64,000 nucleotides of DNA from Acuticoccus sediminis (GTDB lineage: Bacteria > Pseudomonadota > Alphaproteobacteria > Rhizobiales > Amorphaceae): positions 124,001 through 188,000 of the forward strand of contig NZ_QHHQ01000007.1 of the NCBI RefSeq assembly GCF_003258595.1, written 5' to 3'. Both the position numbers and the translations under genes were made by a program. The notes under the pieces are model-generated. The model was not told the DNA's origin. It was given only the letters and a program-made list of their open reading frames with translations, and did no database searches. This document shows, piece by piece, positions 1 through 8,770 of this stretch; within the stretch, counting starts at the first letter, position 1, and each line of letters opens with the position of its first letter.

Positions 1-1
1 C

Positions 2-625
2 CAGCTCAACGACCCGTACGTGCAGAAGGCAAAGGCCGCCGGCTACCGCTCGCGCGCCGCCTTCAAGCTCATCGAGATCGACGACCGCTTCGGCATCCTG
101 AAGCCGGGGCGGACGGTCGTCGACCTCGGCGCGGCGCCGGGCGGCTGGAGCCAGGTGGCGGCGGAGCGCGTCCGCGCGAGCGCCGCGAAGCCCATCGTCG
201 CGATCGACATCCTGCCGATGGACCACATCGACGGCGTGACGATCCTGCACCAGGACTTCAACGAGGAGAGCGCGCCGGACAACCTGATCGCGGCACTCTC
301 CGGGCGCCGGCCGGACGTCGTCCTCTCCGACCTCGCCCCCGAGACGACGGGGCACCGCGCGACCGACCACCTGAGGATCGTCGGGCTTGCGGAGCTGGCG
401 CACGACTTCGCGAGCCGCACCCTCGCGCCCGGCGGGACCTTCCTCGCCAAGGTCTACCAGGGTGGCACCGAGGGCGAGCTCCTCACCGCCCTCCGCCGCG
501 ACTTCCGCCAGGTGCGCCACGTCAAGCCGCCCGCGTCCCGCCCCGAATCGCCCGAGACATACGTGCTCGCGACCGGGTTCCGGGGACGCCGTCCGGAGAG
601 CGACGCGGACGACGCCGAGGCCTGA
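2..625 (+). CDS. rlmE: 23S rRNA (uridine-2'-O-)-methyltransferase RlmE (FtsJ/RrmJ), 5' end missing
   Basis: SAM-dependent enzyme that 2'-O-methylates a uridine in the A-loop of 23S rRNA late in 50S assembly. The reading frame is open to the window edge: [11 protein letters not shown] precedes a GTG at 20, and this stretch is a conserved internal part of RlmE, so the gene starts upstream and the GTG is not its start. Visible motifs are the RSRAAFKL block with the first catalytic Lys, the SAM loop [15 protein letters not shown] followed by TTGHR (catalytic Asp), and FLAKVYQG with the last catalytic Lys. The family usually reads APNTTGHR; here it is APETTGHR. Family assignment is firm. Confidence 0.95.
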   Translation, partial: QLNDPYVQKAKAAGYRSRAAFKLIEIDDRFGILKPGRTVVDLGAAPGGWSQVAAERVRASAAKPIVAIDILPMDHIDGVTILHQDFNEESAPDNLIAALSGRRPDVVLSDLAPETTGHRATDHLRIVGLAELAHDFASRTLAPGGTFLAKVYQGGTEGELLTALRRDFRQVRHVKPPASRPESPETYVLATGFRGRRPESDADDAEA

Positions 626-744
626 CGGCCGGGGAGGACGAGAGGCCGCGGGCGCTCCGGCTTCACCAGGGAACAGGCTCGGGCCGTGCCCGCGGATGCG
701 GCCCGGGGGATCGTCTCGCGGTCCGGGTGCCGGCGCGGAGCGGG
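626..744. other. Convergent intergenic gap
   Basis: Short GC-rich gap between rlmE and the convergent FAD-linked oxidase. I see no gene and no convincing T-tailed hairpin in it. Confidence 0.5.
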
Positions 745-2190
745 TCAGCGGGCCGGGAGGAGGCGGCCGGGGTTCATCAGGCCCTTGGGGTCGAACGCGT
801 CCTTGACCGCGCGCATCATGTCGAGCTCCACCTCGTCGCGGACGGTGGGAAGGAGGTCGCGCTTCATCCGCCCGACGCCGTGCTCCGCCGCGATCGACCC
901 GCCGTAGCGGCGCACGACCGCGTGCACCGCCTCGTTCATCTCCGCCCAGCGGCCGAGGAAGGCGGCCTTGTCCGCGCCCTCGGGCTGGGAAATGTTGAAG
1001 TGGATGTTGCCGTCGCCGAGATGGCCGAAGGGCACCGGCCGGGCGCCCGGGATCACGGCGAGCGCCGCCGCCGTCGCCTCGGCCAGGAAGGCCGGCACCT
1101 CCGCCACCGGGACGGACACGTCGTGCTTGATCGAGCCGCCGAGGACGCCCTGCGACTCGCTCATCAGCTCGCGGATCTGCCACAGCTCCCGCGCCTCGCC
1201 GAGCGATTGCGAGACCACCGCGTCCGACACGATCCCCTGCTCGTAGGCGCGCATCAGCACCTGCTCCAGGACGTCGCGCATCGGCCGCTCGGGCAGGAAG
1301 GTCGAGGCCTCGATCAGCACCGCCCAGGGCGGCGTCTCGGCGAAGGGCTGGCGCGTATCGGGCTTGTGGCGCGAGACGATCTCGAGGCCGATTGCGGGGA
1401 TGAGCTCGAACGCCGTCAGCGCGTCGGCGAGCGCGGCGCGCATCATGGACAGGAGCGTGAGCGCGGTCGCGGGCGATTCCACGCCGACCATCGCGACGTC
1501 CAGCACGTGGGGTTTCGGCACCAGCTTCAGGACCGCCCGCGTCACCACGCCGAGCGTGCCCTCGGCGCCGATGAAGAGGTGCTTCAGGTCGTAGCCGACG
1601 TTGTCCTTGTGCAGCGCGCGCAGTCCGTTCCAGATGCGCCCGTCCGGCAGCACCACCTCGAGCCCGAGGATCTGGTCGCGCATGTTGCCGTAGGCGAGGA
1701 CGCCGACGCCGCCGGCGTTGGTCGAGATCAGCCCGCCGATGCGCGCCGACCCCTTCGAGGCGAGCGAGACCGGGAACATCAGCCCGACCGCGTCGGCCGC
1801 CTCGTGCACGTCCGACAGGATCGCCCCGGCCTCCACGGTCACGCAGGAGCCGTCCACGTTCACGTCGGCGATCGCCGTCATCCTGTCGAGCGACAGGAGG
1901 ACCTCCCCGTCCATCGGGATCTGGCCGCCGACGAGACCGGTGTTGCCGCCCTGTGGAACGATGGGGATTTCGAGCCGCGCGGCATGCCGCACGATCGCCG
2001 AAACCTCCGCCGTGTCGCGGGGTCGCAACACAAATGGCGCGCTGCCGTGATACAAACTTCGACGTTCGATGAGATACGGCGCCAACCTGTCGGGGTCGTC
2101 CAGAATCACGTCCGAGCCGAGGTGACCGACGATGGCGTTCCGAAATTCTGCGATAGCGCTGGTGCGTGTTTCGGTTGAGACCTCGGACAT
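745..2190 (-). CDS. FAD-binding oxidase, D-lactate/D-2-hydroxyacid dehydrogenase (GlcD/DLD) type
   Basis: 481-residue flavoenzyme of the vanillyl-alcohol-oxidase fold. An N-terminal FAD-binding PCMH domain (about residues 35-220) contains the pyrophosphate loop IVPQGGNTGLVGGQ and the GGLISTNAGG block. The C-terminal FAD-oxidase cap ends in EHGVGRMKRD and DPKGLMNPGR, both typical of GlcD, D-lactate and D-2-hydroxyglutarate dehydrogenases. It probably oxidises a D-2-hydroxyacid and passes electrons to a quinone or ETF; the substrate cannot be fixed from sequence. It is a lone gene, divergent from fabI with about 90 bp between the starts. Length matches the family. Confidence 0.88.
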   Translation of the reverse strand: MSEVSTETRTSAIAEFRNAIVGHLGSDVILDDPDRLAPYLIERRSLYHGSAPFVLRPRDTAEVSAIVRHAARLEIPIVPQGGNTGLVGGQIPMDGEVLLSLDRMTAIADVNVDGSCVTVEAGAILSDVHEAADAVGLMFPVSLASKGSARIGGLISTNAGGVGVLAYGNMRDQILGLEVVLPDGRIWNGLRALHKDNVGYDLKHLFIGAEGTLGVVTRAVLKLVPKPHVLDVAMVGVESPATALTLLSMMRAALADALTAFELIPAIGLEIVSRHKPDTRQPFAETPPWAVLIEASTFLPERPMRDVLEQVLMRAYEQGIVSDAVVSQSLGEARELWQIRELMSESQGVLGGSIKHDVSVPVAEVPAFLAEATAAALAVIPGARPVPFGHLGDGNIHFNISQPEGADKAAFLGRWAEMNEAVHAVVRRYGGSIAAEHGVGRMKRDLLPTVRDEVELDMMRAVKDAFDPKGLMNPGRLLPAR

Positions 2191-2283
2191 CGGCGCGGCT
2201 CCGCTTGCTTGGCCAGTGGGGCGCCTTTATGTAGGACGTCCTTCGCGGACTTGTCCGCACCTTACGACCCAAAGGCACTCCTA

Positions 2284-3105
2284 ATGAACGGCTCCGGCAT
2301 TCTCGCGGGTAAACGCGGACTGATTTTCGGGGTCGCGAACAAGATGTCCATCGCCTGGGGGATCGCCCAGGCTGCGCGCCAGCAGGGCGCCGAGCTCGGG
2401 ATGACCTACCAGGGCGATGCGCTGAAGAAGCGTGTCGAACCGCTGGCGGAGTCCCTGGACGCGAAGATCTTCGGCCACCTCGACGTGACCGATCCGGCCT
2501 CGATGGACGCCGTTTTCGACACCGTGAAGAGCGAGTGGGGGTCGATCGACTTCCTCGTTCACGCCATCGCCTTTTCCGACAAGAACGAGCTGACCGGCCG
2601 CTACGTCGACACCAGCGCCGAGAACTTCAAGCAGTCGCTCTTCATCTCCTGCTACTCGTTCACCGACATTGCCCGCCGGGCCGAGCCGTTGATGGCCGAA
2701 GGCGGCTCGCTGCTGACGCTCACCTACTACGGCGCCGAGAAGGTGATGCCGCACTACAACGTGATGGGCGTCGCCAAGGCCGCGCTCGAGGCGTCGGTGC
2801 GCTACCTCGCGGCCGACCTCGGGCCGTCCGGCATCCGCGTCAACGCGTTGTCCGCGGGGCCGATCAAGACGCTCGCGGCGTCCGGCATCGGCGACTTCCG
2901 CTATATCCTCAAGTGGAACGAGTACAACGCGCCGATGCGCAAGACCGTCTCCATCGAGGAGGTCGGCGGCGCCGCGGCCTACCTGCTGTCGCCGCTCTCG
3001 CGCGGGGTCACCGGCGAGATCCACCACGTCGACTCCGGCTACCACGTCGTCGGCATGAAGGCCGTCGACGCACCGGACATCACCAAGGCCGTCTCGGACA
3101 GCTGA
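2284..3105 (+). CDS. fabI: Enoyl-[acyl-carrier-protein] reductase FabI
   Basis: NADH-dependent reductase of the last step in each fatty-acid elongation cycle. The frame opens at a TTG at 2209, but the ATG at 2284 gives the standard N-terminus MNGSGILAGKRGLIFGVAN and 273 residues, so I use it. It is a divergent SDR: cofactor loop GVANKMSIAWG, active-site Tyr158-x6-Lys165 in HYNVMGVAK, with the additional Tyr148/Tyr149 just before. SAGPIKTLAASGI is the FabI substrate loop. The histidine-phosphatase gene begins 5 bp after the stop, so the two are probably co-transcribed. Confidence 0.96.
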   Translation: MNGSGILAGKRGLIFGVANKMSIAWGIAQAARQQGAELGMTYQGDALKKRVEPLAESLDAKIFGHLDVTDPASMDAVFDTVKSEWGSIDFLVHAIAFSDKNELTGRYVDTSAENFKQSLFISCYSFTDIARRAEPLMAEGGSLLTLTYYGAEKVMPHYNVMGVAKAALEASVRYLAADLGPSGIRVNALSAGPIKTLAASGIGDFRYILKWNEYNAPMRKTVSIEEVGGAAAYLLSPLSRGVTGEIHHVDSGYHVVGMKAVDAPDITKAVSDS

Positions 3106-3110
3106 GCGCG

Positions 3111-3713
3111 ATGCTGCCGGACGGCGTCCGTCTCATTCACATCCGCCACGGGCAGACCGACTGGAACGTCGTCGGCCGCCTGCAGGGCCAGCTCGACATT
3201 CCGATCAACGCGATCGGGCAGGGGCAGGCGAACGAGAACGGCCGCCGCCTCCGGGCGCGGCTGGCGGACGAGGGCGTGAGGCCGGCGAGCCTCGCCTACG
3301 TCTCCTCGCCGCTCGGCCGCTCGCGCGAGACCATGGGCCGGATCCGCTCCGAGCTCGCCCTCGGCGGGGACTGGGCGACCGACGACCGGCTGCGCGAGGT
3401 CGCCTTCGGCGACTGGTCGGGCTTCACCTACGACGAGCTCCGCCGCAACGGGCAGGAGACGCTGGTGAAGGCGCGCAAGAAGGACAAGTGGAGCTTCCGC
3501 CCGCCCGGCGGCGAGACCTACGCCGAGCTTGCCGAGCGCGTCGGCGAGTGGCTTGAGACGATCGACCGGGACACCGTCGCCGTCACCCACGGCGGCGTGC
3601 ACCGCGTGCTCTTCGGCCACCTCTGCGGCACGCCCTGGCACGAGGTGCCGAGCCTTCCGGTGCCGCAGGACCGCGTCTTCATCTTCACGAACGAGACGGT
3701 CGAGAGCTTCTGA
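3111..3713 (+). CDS. Histidine phosphatase family protein (phosphoglycerate-mutase-like)
   Basis: 200-residue member of the histidine phosphatase superfamily. The phosphohistidine motif is IHIRHGQTDWN with the acceptor His at 13, followed by RLQGQLDIPI, the SSPLGRSRETM arm, a central glutamate in REVAFGDWSG, and the second catalytic His in VTHGGVHR. It fits a cytoplasmic phosphomonoesterase acting on a small metabolite; similarity does not decide between PGM-like, cobalamin-pathway or other substrates. The ATG lies 5 bp after fabI, an arrangement that is common in alphaproteobacteria. Confidence 0.9.
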   Translation: MLPDGVRLIHIRHGQTDWNVVGRLQGQLDIPINAIGQGQANENGRRLRARLADEGVRPASLAYVSSPLGRSRETMGRIRSELALGGDWATDDRLREVAFGDWSGFTYDELRRNGQETLVKARKKDKWSFRPPGGETYAELAERVGEWLETIDRDTVAVTHGGVHRVLFGHLCGTPWHEVPSLPVPQDRVFIFTNETVESF

Positions 3714-3827
3714 CCGCCGCCGGCGCCCTTTTGCGGTGACGCGCCGGGTCCCAGATGATAGGCGAACGGGGCGCGGCGCGGGGCGACGAGCTCCGGCGCA
3801 TTCCCGTTCAGTACCAGCCACGAGACG

Positions 3828-4901
3828 ATGAGCCACAACACCTTCGGCCACCTCTTCCGCTTGACGACCTTCGGCGAGAGCCATGGCCCGGCCATCGGCG
3901 GGATCGTCGACGGCTGCCCCCCGGGAATCCGCCTCGATCTGGCGACGATCCAGGGCTACATGGACCGCCGCCGCCCCGGCCGGAGCCGCCACACCACCCA
4001 GCGCCGCGAGCCGGACACCGTGGAGCTGAAGTCCGGCGTGATGGAGACGGACGACGGGCTCGTCACCACCGGAACGCCGATCGCGATCTACATCGAGAAT
4101 GTGGACCAGCGCTCGAAGGACTACTCCAGGATCGCCGACCGCTACCGCCCGGGCCACGCCGACTACACCTACGACGCCAAGTACGGCATCCGCGACTATC
4201 GCGGCGGCGGGCGCTCGTCGGCACGCGAGACGGCGGTGCGCGTCGCCGCCGGCGCCATCGCGCGCGCGGTCATCCCCGACATCGCGATCCGTGGCGCGCT
4301 GGTGGAGATGGGCGGCGACAGGGCCGAGGCGCGGGACTTCTCCATCGTCGACGACAACGACTTCTTCAGCCCCGACGCGGCCGCGGCCGAGCGCTGGGCG
4401 ACGCGCCTCGACGAGGTGCGCAAGGCCGGCTCCTCGGTGGGCGCGGTGGTGGAGATCGTCGCGGAAGGCGTGCCGCCCGGGTGGGGCGCGCCGCTCTACG
4501 GCAAGCTCGACGCCGACCTCGCCTCGGCGCTGATGTCGATCAACGCCGTGAAGGGCGTCGAGATCGGCGACGGGTTCGAGGCCGCGCGCCTCTCCGGCGA
4601 GGAGAACGCCGACCAGATGCGCCGGGGCAACGACGGTCCGGTCTTCCTGTCCAACCACGCGGGCGGGATCCTCGGCGGCATCTCGAACGGCGCGCCGGTG
4701 GTCGCGCGCTTCGCCGTGAAGCCGACGTCGTCGATCCGCACGCCGCGCCAGTCGGTGACGCGCGACGGGGAGGAGGTGGACGTCTCCACCACCGGCCGTC
4801 ACGACCCGTGCGTCGGAATCCGCGCCGTGCCGGTGGGCGAGGCGATGATGGCCATCGTCCTCGCCGACCACTTCCTGCGCCACCGCGGGCAGATCGGGTA
4901 A
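3828..4901 (+). CDS. aroC: Chorismate synthase AroC
   Basis: Catalyses the FMNH2-dependent anti-1,4-elimination of EPSP to chorismate, the last shikimate-pathway step. The protein has 357 residues, the usual family length. Signature blocks are [19 protein letters not shown] (N-terminal FMN/EPSP site), [34 protein letters not shown] and [16 protein letters not shown]. The start ATG at 3828 gives [20 protein letters not shown], the canonical beginning. It lies about 115 bp after the histidine phosphatase in the same orientation and may belong to the fabI transcript or use its own promoter. Confidence 0.97.
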   Translation: MSHNTFGHLFRLTTFGESHGPAIGGIVDGCPPGIRLDLATIQGYMDRRRPGRSRHTTQRREPDTVELKSGVMETDDGLVTTGTPIAIYIENVDQRSKDYSRIADRYRPGHADYTYDAKYGIRDYRGGGRSSARETAVRVAAGAIARAVIPDIAIRGALVEMGGDRAEARDFSIVDDNDFFSPDAAAAERWATRLDEVRKAGSSVGAVVEIVAEGVPPGWGAPLYGKLDADLASALMSINAVKGVEIGDGFEAARLSGEENADQMRRGNDGPVFLSNHAGGILGGISNGAPVVARFAVKPTSSIRTPRQSVTRDGEEVDVSTTGRHDPCVGIRAVPVGEAMMAIVLADHFLRHRGQIG

Positions 4902-4932
4902 GCGCCGCGGTCGCGCGGCGCCGGGCGGTCCG

Positions 4933-5553
4933 TCAGGCGGCTGCCGGACGCCGTGCCAGCATCAGCAGCATCCCGAAGAGGATCATCCCGAACCCCGACA
5001 CCCGCTGCATCCAGTGCAGCTTCGAGCCGGCGAACGACGCGGCGAGGCGCCCGATCGCGGCGTAGATGCCGATCGCCACGAACTCCAGCGCCAGGAACAG
5101 CGAGCCGACGATGGCGTAGCCCGAGGCGTAGGCGTCCGCGGGGACGAACTGGGGCAGGAAGGCCGCGAAGATCAGCACGGCCTTCGGATTCCCCGCCGCG
5201 GTCAGCGCCTCGCGCATGAAGCTCTCGCGGGCGGTCAGCGGCGACATCTTCGCCTGCGCCGTCACCTTCGCGGCGCGCACGATCCTGATGCCGATCCAGA
5301 TGAGGTAGACCGCGCCGATCAGCTTCAGGACCGTGAAGGCGGTCGCCGAGGCCGACAGGACGATCCCGAGCCCCAGTCCCGAGAGGACGATCATCGGGAT
5401 GAAGACGAGGAGGCGGCCGATGCCCGCGCGGAGCGCAAAGCCGATTCCCGACTGCGCGCCATGTGTGAGTGCCAGAAGATTGTTCGGCCCGAACGTCAGG
5501 TTGAGTGCGAAGCAGGCCGGCAGGAAGATCGCGTAGTTCATGATCGTGACCAT
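4933..5553 (-). CDS. LysE/RhtB-family amino-acid exporter
   Basis: Inner-membrane exporter of about 206 residues with five to six hydrophobic helices. The N-terminus MNYAIFLPACFALNLTFGPNNLLAL is typical of LysE/RhtB proteins, with GPN in the first helix and AAGNPKAVLIFAAFLPQF in the middle as the family's NPK motif. The frame extends to 5655, but family alignment favours a Met at 5553 or 5541; neither has a clear Shine-Dalgarno. The substrate is unknown (homoserine, threonine, lysine and toxic analogues are typical). It is divergent from the ribB gene, with both promoters inside about 170 bp. Confidence 0.88.
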   Translation of the reverse strand: MVTIMNYAIFLPACFALNLTFGPNNLLALTHGAQSGIGFALRAGIGRLLVFIPMIVLSGLGLGIVLSASATAFTVLKLIGAVYLIWIGIRIVRAAKVTAQAKMSPLTARESFMREALTAAGNPKAVLIFAAFLPQFVPADAYASGYAIVGSLFLALEFVAIGIYAAIGRLAASFAGSKLHWMQRVSGFGMILFGMLLMLARRPAAA

Positions 5554-5721
5554 GCGCCGGAGGAGGCGCGGTACATACACCTGCGGCAGAAAATCGCAAA
5601 TGCCGGCCGGCACAGCGCGCTCAATTCTGTCACCTAGTGGTGTTGCAGCGCACACTGGTCTAAGCGGACGGTGTACACCCCGTCGTGGGGTGGTTGGTTC
5701 GGGAGAATCGAGTTGAGCGAC

Positions 5722-6813
5722 ATGGCGGGCCGGATGGCCGCGGCGCTACGCGCCTTCGAGCGCGGCGAGCTGGTGGTCGTCACCGACGATGACGATCGAG
5801 AGAACGAAGGCGACCTGATCTGCGCGGCGTCCCTGGCGACGCCGGAGAAGCTGGCGTTCATGATCCGCCACACGTCGGGCATCATTTGCGCGCCGATGAC
5901 GCGCGACTCCGCGCGCCGGCTGAGCCTCGCGCCGATGGTGGCCGACAACGACGCCCCCCTCGCCACCGCGTTCACCGTGTCGGTCGACGTGAAGCACGGC
6001 CTGACCACCGGCATCGCGGCGGAGGAGCGCTGCAACACCGTGCGCGCCCTCGCCAACCCGAACTCCGGGGCGGGCGACTTCGTGCGGCCGGGCCATATCT
6101 TCCCGCTGATCGCGCGCGAGGGCGGGGTGCTCATCCGTTCGGGCCACACCGAGGCGGCGATCGACCTCTGCCTGCTGACGGGCGTCGCCCCGGTCGGCGT
6201 CCTGTCCGAGCTCGTCAACGACGACGGCACCGTCATGCGCGGCGCCGCGGTGGGCGAGTTCGCCGAGAAGCACGGCCTCGTGCAGATCTCGCTCAACGAC
6301 ATCATCGCCTGGCGCCAGCGTCACGAGCGTCTGGTCGAGCGGGTCATCGACGAGCTGCGCCCGCTGCCGTCCGGCTCCGCCCGCGTCGTAACCTACAAGA
6401 CCCCGTTCGACCCGCTGCAGCACCTGGCGATCGTCATCGGCGACATCCGCGACGGGGCCAACGTGCCGGTGCGTCTGACGCGCGAGCACGTGGTCGACGA
6501 CGTGTTCGGCCCTGCGGTTCCGCGGGCGATGGTCGAGCGCTTCCAGGCTATGGGACGCGGCGTCCTCGTCTACCTGCGCGACGGCGGCGTCGGCGTGGCG
6601 GCGTCCGCAGCGATGGCCGACAAGGACGAGGCTCACGCCAGCGCCCAGGCCCGCGTGCGGGAGTGGCGCGAGATCGGCCTCGGGGCGCAGATCCTGCGCG
6701 ACCTCGGCGTCAGCTCGATCCACCTGCTGGCCTCGACCGACCGGCGCTATGTCGGTCTGGAAGGCTTCGGGATCACGATCTCCGGAACGGAGCCGGTCTC
6801 GGCGGATGGATGA
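5722..6813 (+). CDS. ribB: 3,4-dihydroxy-2-butanone-4-phosphate synthase with degenerate GTP cyclohydrolase II-like domain (RibBX type)
   Basis: 363 residues from the ATG at 5722 (GGGAGAA lies upstream; a GTG at 5671 is possible but less likely). The N-terminal half is RibB, converting ribulose 5-phosphate to DHBP for riboflavin synthesis: DDDDRENEGDL metal and substrate loop, HTSGIICAPM, and the RSGHTEAAIDL region. The C-terminal half (about residue 205 on) aligns in layout with RibA but lacks the cysteines that bind the catalytic zinc in GTP cyclohydrolase II: the corresponding stretch reads VRLTREHVVDDVFG. I therefore infer a functional RibB and a non-catalytic RibA-like domain. No FMN riboswitch is visible upstream. 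Confidence 0.9.
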   Translation: MAGRMAAALRAFERGELVVVTDDDDRENEGDLICAASLATPEKLAFMIRHTSGIICAPMTRDSARRLSLAPMVADNDAPLATAFTVSVDVKHGLTTGIAAEERCNTVRALANPNSGAGDFVRPGHIFPLIAREGGVLIRSGHTEAAIDLCLLTGVAPVGVLSELVNDDGTVMRGAAVGEFAEKHGLVQISLNDIIAWRQRHERLVERVIDELRPLPSGSARVVTYKTPFDPLQHLAIVIGDIRDGANVPVRLTREHVVDDVFGPAVPRAMVERFQAMGRGVLVYLRDGGVGVAASAAMADKDEAHASAQARVREWREIGLGAQILRDLGVSSIHLLASTDRRYVGLEGFGITISGTEPVSADG

Positions 6814-7366
6814 GCCCGGGATGGACGCGCTGCCCCCCGACCATCCGCGCCCGGATCGGGAACCGCAGATGCCGCGCGCCTTCGCCACCGGCTACAAGGC
6901 GCACTCCGGCGATCTGATGGTCTACGGCGGCGGCGTGATGACGCTGATCGGCGTCTTGGCGACGGTGGTGAACGGGACGCCCGTCTTCCTGCTGATCAGC
7001 CTCGTCGGCACGGCGATGGCGCTCTACTTCTGGCCCACCGTCGACACGCGCCGTCCGCAGCTCGGGGCGGACGTCAACGGGATCTATGTCGCCCGCTTCG
7101 GCATCCTGCCGTGGGACAAGGTGGCGGACCTCAGGTTCGAGCACCACGCGCTGCGCACCATGCGCCTGTCGACGCTGGTCATCGTTCCGTCCGTGCCGCT
7201 GGCGGAGGCGATCGTCCAGCCCGACCCGGTGCCGCTGGCGGAGCGCTTCGCGTCGCGCAATGCCCGTCTGAAGAAGGGGACGATCCACGTGCCCCTGCAC
7301 CCGCTGGCGATGCCGATCGACGACATCGAGGCGAGGGTGACGGCCCTGCGGGCGGCCGCCAGCTAG
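6806..7366 (+). CDS. Small membrane protein of unknown function, PH-like soluble part
   Basis: The ATG at 6806 overlaps the last 8 bp of ribB (ATGGATGA), so translational coupling is likely. The product has 186 residues: a Pro/charged N-terminus, two adjacent hydrophobic segments around residues 45-85 (DLMVYGGGVMTLIGVLATVV and FLLISLVGTAMALYFW), then a basic soluble domain of about 100 residues with mixed strands and a C-terminal helix. This resembles the two-helix-plus-PH-like layout of several uncharacterised membrane proteins, but I see no diagnostic motif. Function unknown; coupling to riboflavin synthesis is suggested by position only. Confidence 0.72.
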   Translation: MDEPGMDALPPDHPRPDREPQMPRAFATGYKAHSGDLMVYGGGVMTLIGVLATVVNGTPVFLLISLVGTAMALYFWPTVDTRRPQLGADVNGIYVARFGILPWDKVADLRFEHHALRTMRLSTLVIVPSVPLAEAIVQPDPVPLAERFASRNARLKKGTIHVPLHPLAMPIDDIEARVTALRAAAS

Positions 7367-7471
7367 GTCGCGGTCCGCTCCGGGTCCGGAGTGGGGGCCG
7401 GCGCCCTGCGCGCTCACGCTTGTGCAGGATGGAGCATCTCGTCCGCGCTCGATCGCACGCGGGGTGCTGAC

Positions 7472-8008
7472 CTAGCCGTCGCGCTTCCGGCCGCCGATGG
7501 CGAGGCGCTGGAAGCCCTCCAGCCGCGCCGGCCGCTTCGACGACAGGCGGCGCGAGTTGACCCCCGCCCAGCCGATCTCGCCCGAGAGGCGCCCGTACTC
7601 GATCTTCGGACAGCGGTTCTGGATGACCGTGATGCCGGCCGCTTCCGCCCGCTCGGCCGCCTCGTCGTTGCGCACGCCGAGCTGCAGCCACAAAACTTTC
7701 GGTTTCACCGGCATCGCCAGGACCTCGTCGACGACCCCCGGCACCGCGTCCGAGCTGCGGAAGACGTCGACCATGTCGACCGGCTCCGCGAGGTCGGCGA
7801 GGGAGGCGACCACGGTCTGCCCGTGGATCGCCTTGCCGGCATGGCCGGGGTTGATCGGGATCACCCGATATCCCTTCTCGACGAGGTACTTGAGCACGAA
7901 GGCGGAGGGCCGGTTGAGGTTCGTCGATGCGCCGACCATGGCGATGGTCCTGGTGTCGGCGAGGATGCCCTCGACGAGCGCGTCATCATAGCGGTCGTGA
8001 TTGGCCAT
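7472..8008 (-). CDS. CoA-binding (YccU/CoA_binding_2) domain protein
   Basis: 178 residues made of a single Rossmann-like CoA-binding domain as in the N-terminus of succinyl-CoA synthetase alpha. Visible blocks are TRTIAMVGASTNLNRPSA (nucleotide loop), GYRVIPINPGHAGKAIHGQ, VDMVDVFRSSDAVPGVVDE, WLQLGVRNDEAAERAEAAG and VIQNRCPKIEYGRL. These match the YccU family, whose biochemical role is still poorly defined. The start ATG at 8008 is two bases from the frame of the divergent gene. It follows PH-like/ribB convergently and is a single-gene unit. Confidence 0.88.
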   Translation of the reverse strand: MANHDRYDDALVEGILADTRTIAMVGASTNLNRPSAFVLKYLVEKGYRVIPINPGHAGKAIHGQTVVASLADLAEPVDMVDVFRSSDAVPGVVDEVLAMPVKPKVLWLQLGVRNDEAAERAEAAGITVIQNRCPKIEYGRLSGEIGWAGVNSRRLSSKRPARLEGFQRLAIGGRKRDG

Positions 8009-8091
8009 AGATGCGCTACATTTCCTCTATTTTAGATTGCGGCTTCGTTGTACGATTTCCGCGTGGGCGGTCATCGGCGGGAGCAACGGTC

Positions 8092-8640
8092 GTGCTTACC
8101 CTGTTTCGCTATGTCCTGTTCGCCGGTGGGGCATTCTTCTGGGTGTACGCCGGGGGGCGCCTGGTTCGATATGTGGACGCGCGGTCCGCTCTGGCGAGTG
8201 ACAATATCGCGCTGATCCAAGTGTTGGATACCATTGCCGAACGCGCCGTCCTTCATGACGTCCTGTTCGGCTTCGCGGGGTTCTTCGCCTTCGCGGTGCT
8301 GACCATCCTGCAGCGCCACTTCGAGCCCGCCGTGCGCGGGGCGGCGGAGGTGCCCGTCCCGGTCCGCGTGACCGGGCGCCCCACGCTCGCGCTGCCCGCC
8401 GGCCGGGCGTCCGGCACCGACCCGCCGGAAGATGCCGCGCCACGGCCCGAGACGGCGGAGTGGATCGACATGCGGTGGGGCTGGCACGGCGAGCTCAACG
8501 GGCGGACCCTCTGGATGATGCAGGCCGGGGCAGGGCGCTACCGCCTCTGGCTCTGCTACGTCGACGGAACGCACATCGGCTCCTACAAGACCCGCAACAA
8601 CGCGAGGGCCGCGGCCGAACGCGCCGCCCACGCCGCATAG
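8092..8640 (+). CDS. Predicted two-helix membrane protein with a WG-rich C-terminal domain, unknown
   Basis: The frame begins at an ATG at 8011, but that start is two bases from the divergent gene and leaves no promoter. A GTG at 8092 has GGGAG nine bases upstream and opens directly into a membrane helix, so I prefer it (182 residues). There are two hydrophobic helices (about 1-20 and 60-80), a Pro/Ala linker, then a compact C-terminal segment of about 60 residues with WIDMRWGWHGELNGRTLWMMQ and SYKTRNNARAAAERAAH. The end looks like a small beta domain with an Ala-rich helix. I recognise no family and cannot assign a function. Confidence 0.6.
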   Translation: MLTLFRYVLFAGGAFFWVYAGGRLVRYVDARSALASDNIALIQVLDTIAERAVLHDVLFGFAGFFAFAVLTILQRHFEPAVRGAAEVPVPVRVTGRPTLALPAGRASGTDPPEDAAPRPETAEWIDMRWGWHGELNGRTLWMMQAGAGRYRLWLCYVDGTHIGSYKTRNNARAAAERAAHAA

Positions 8641-8770
8641 GCCCCGTCAGGTCCGCCGGCACAACTCCGGAGGGGGATCGGGACGGCGGCCGAGACCGCG
8701 CGACCCACAACAGGGCCCGCCGGTTCCGGCCGGGACCGGCCGCGATGCGGGGCGCGAACCAGCGGGAGAG

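Noticed and set aside
20-625. GTG at 20 as the start of rlmE
   Set aside because: Upstream in-frame codons encode QLNDPY, which is conserved RlmE sequence, so the gene begins outside the window.
2209-2283. Extended N-terminus of FabI from TTG at 2209
   Set aside because: The extra 25 residues are unlike FabI; ATG 2284 gives the standard start.
5554-5721. FMN riboswitch before ribB
   Set aside because: None of the conserved RFN elements (AGGGGC, GGGAAACC-type blocks) are visible in the region.
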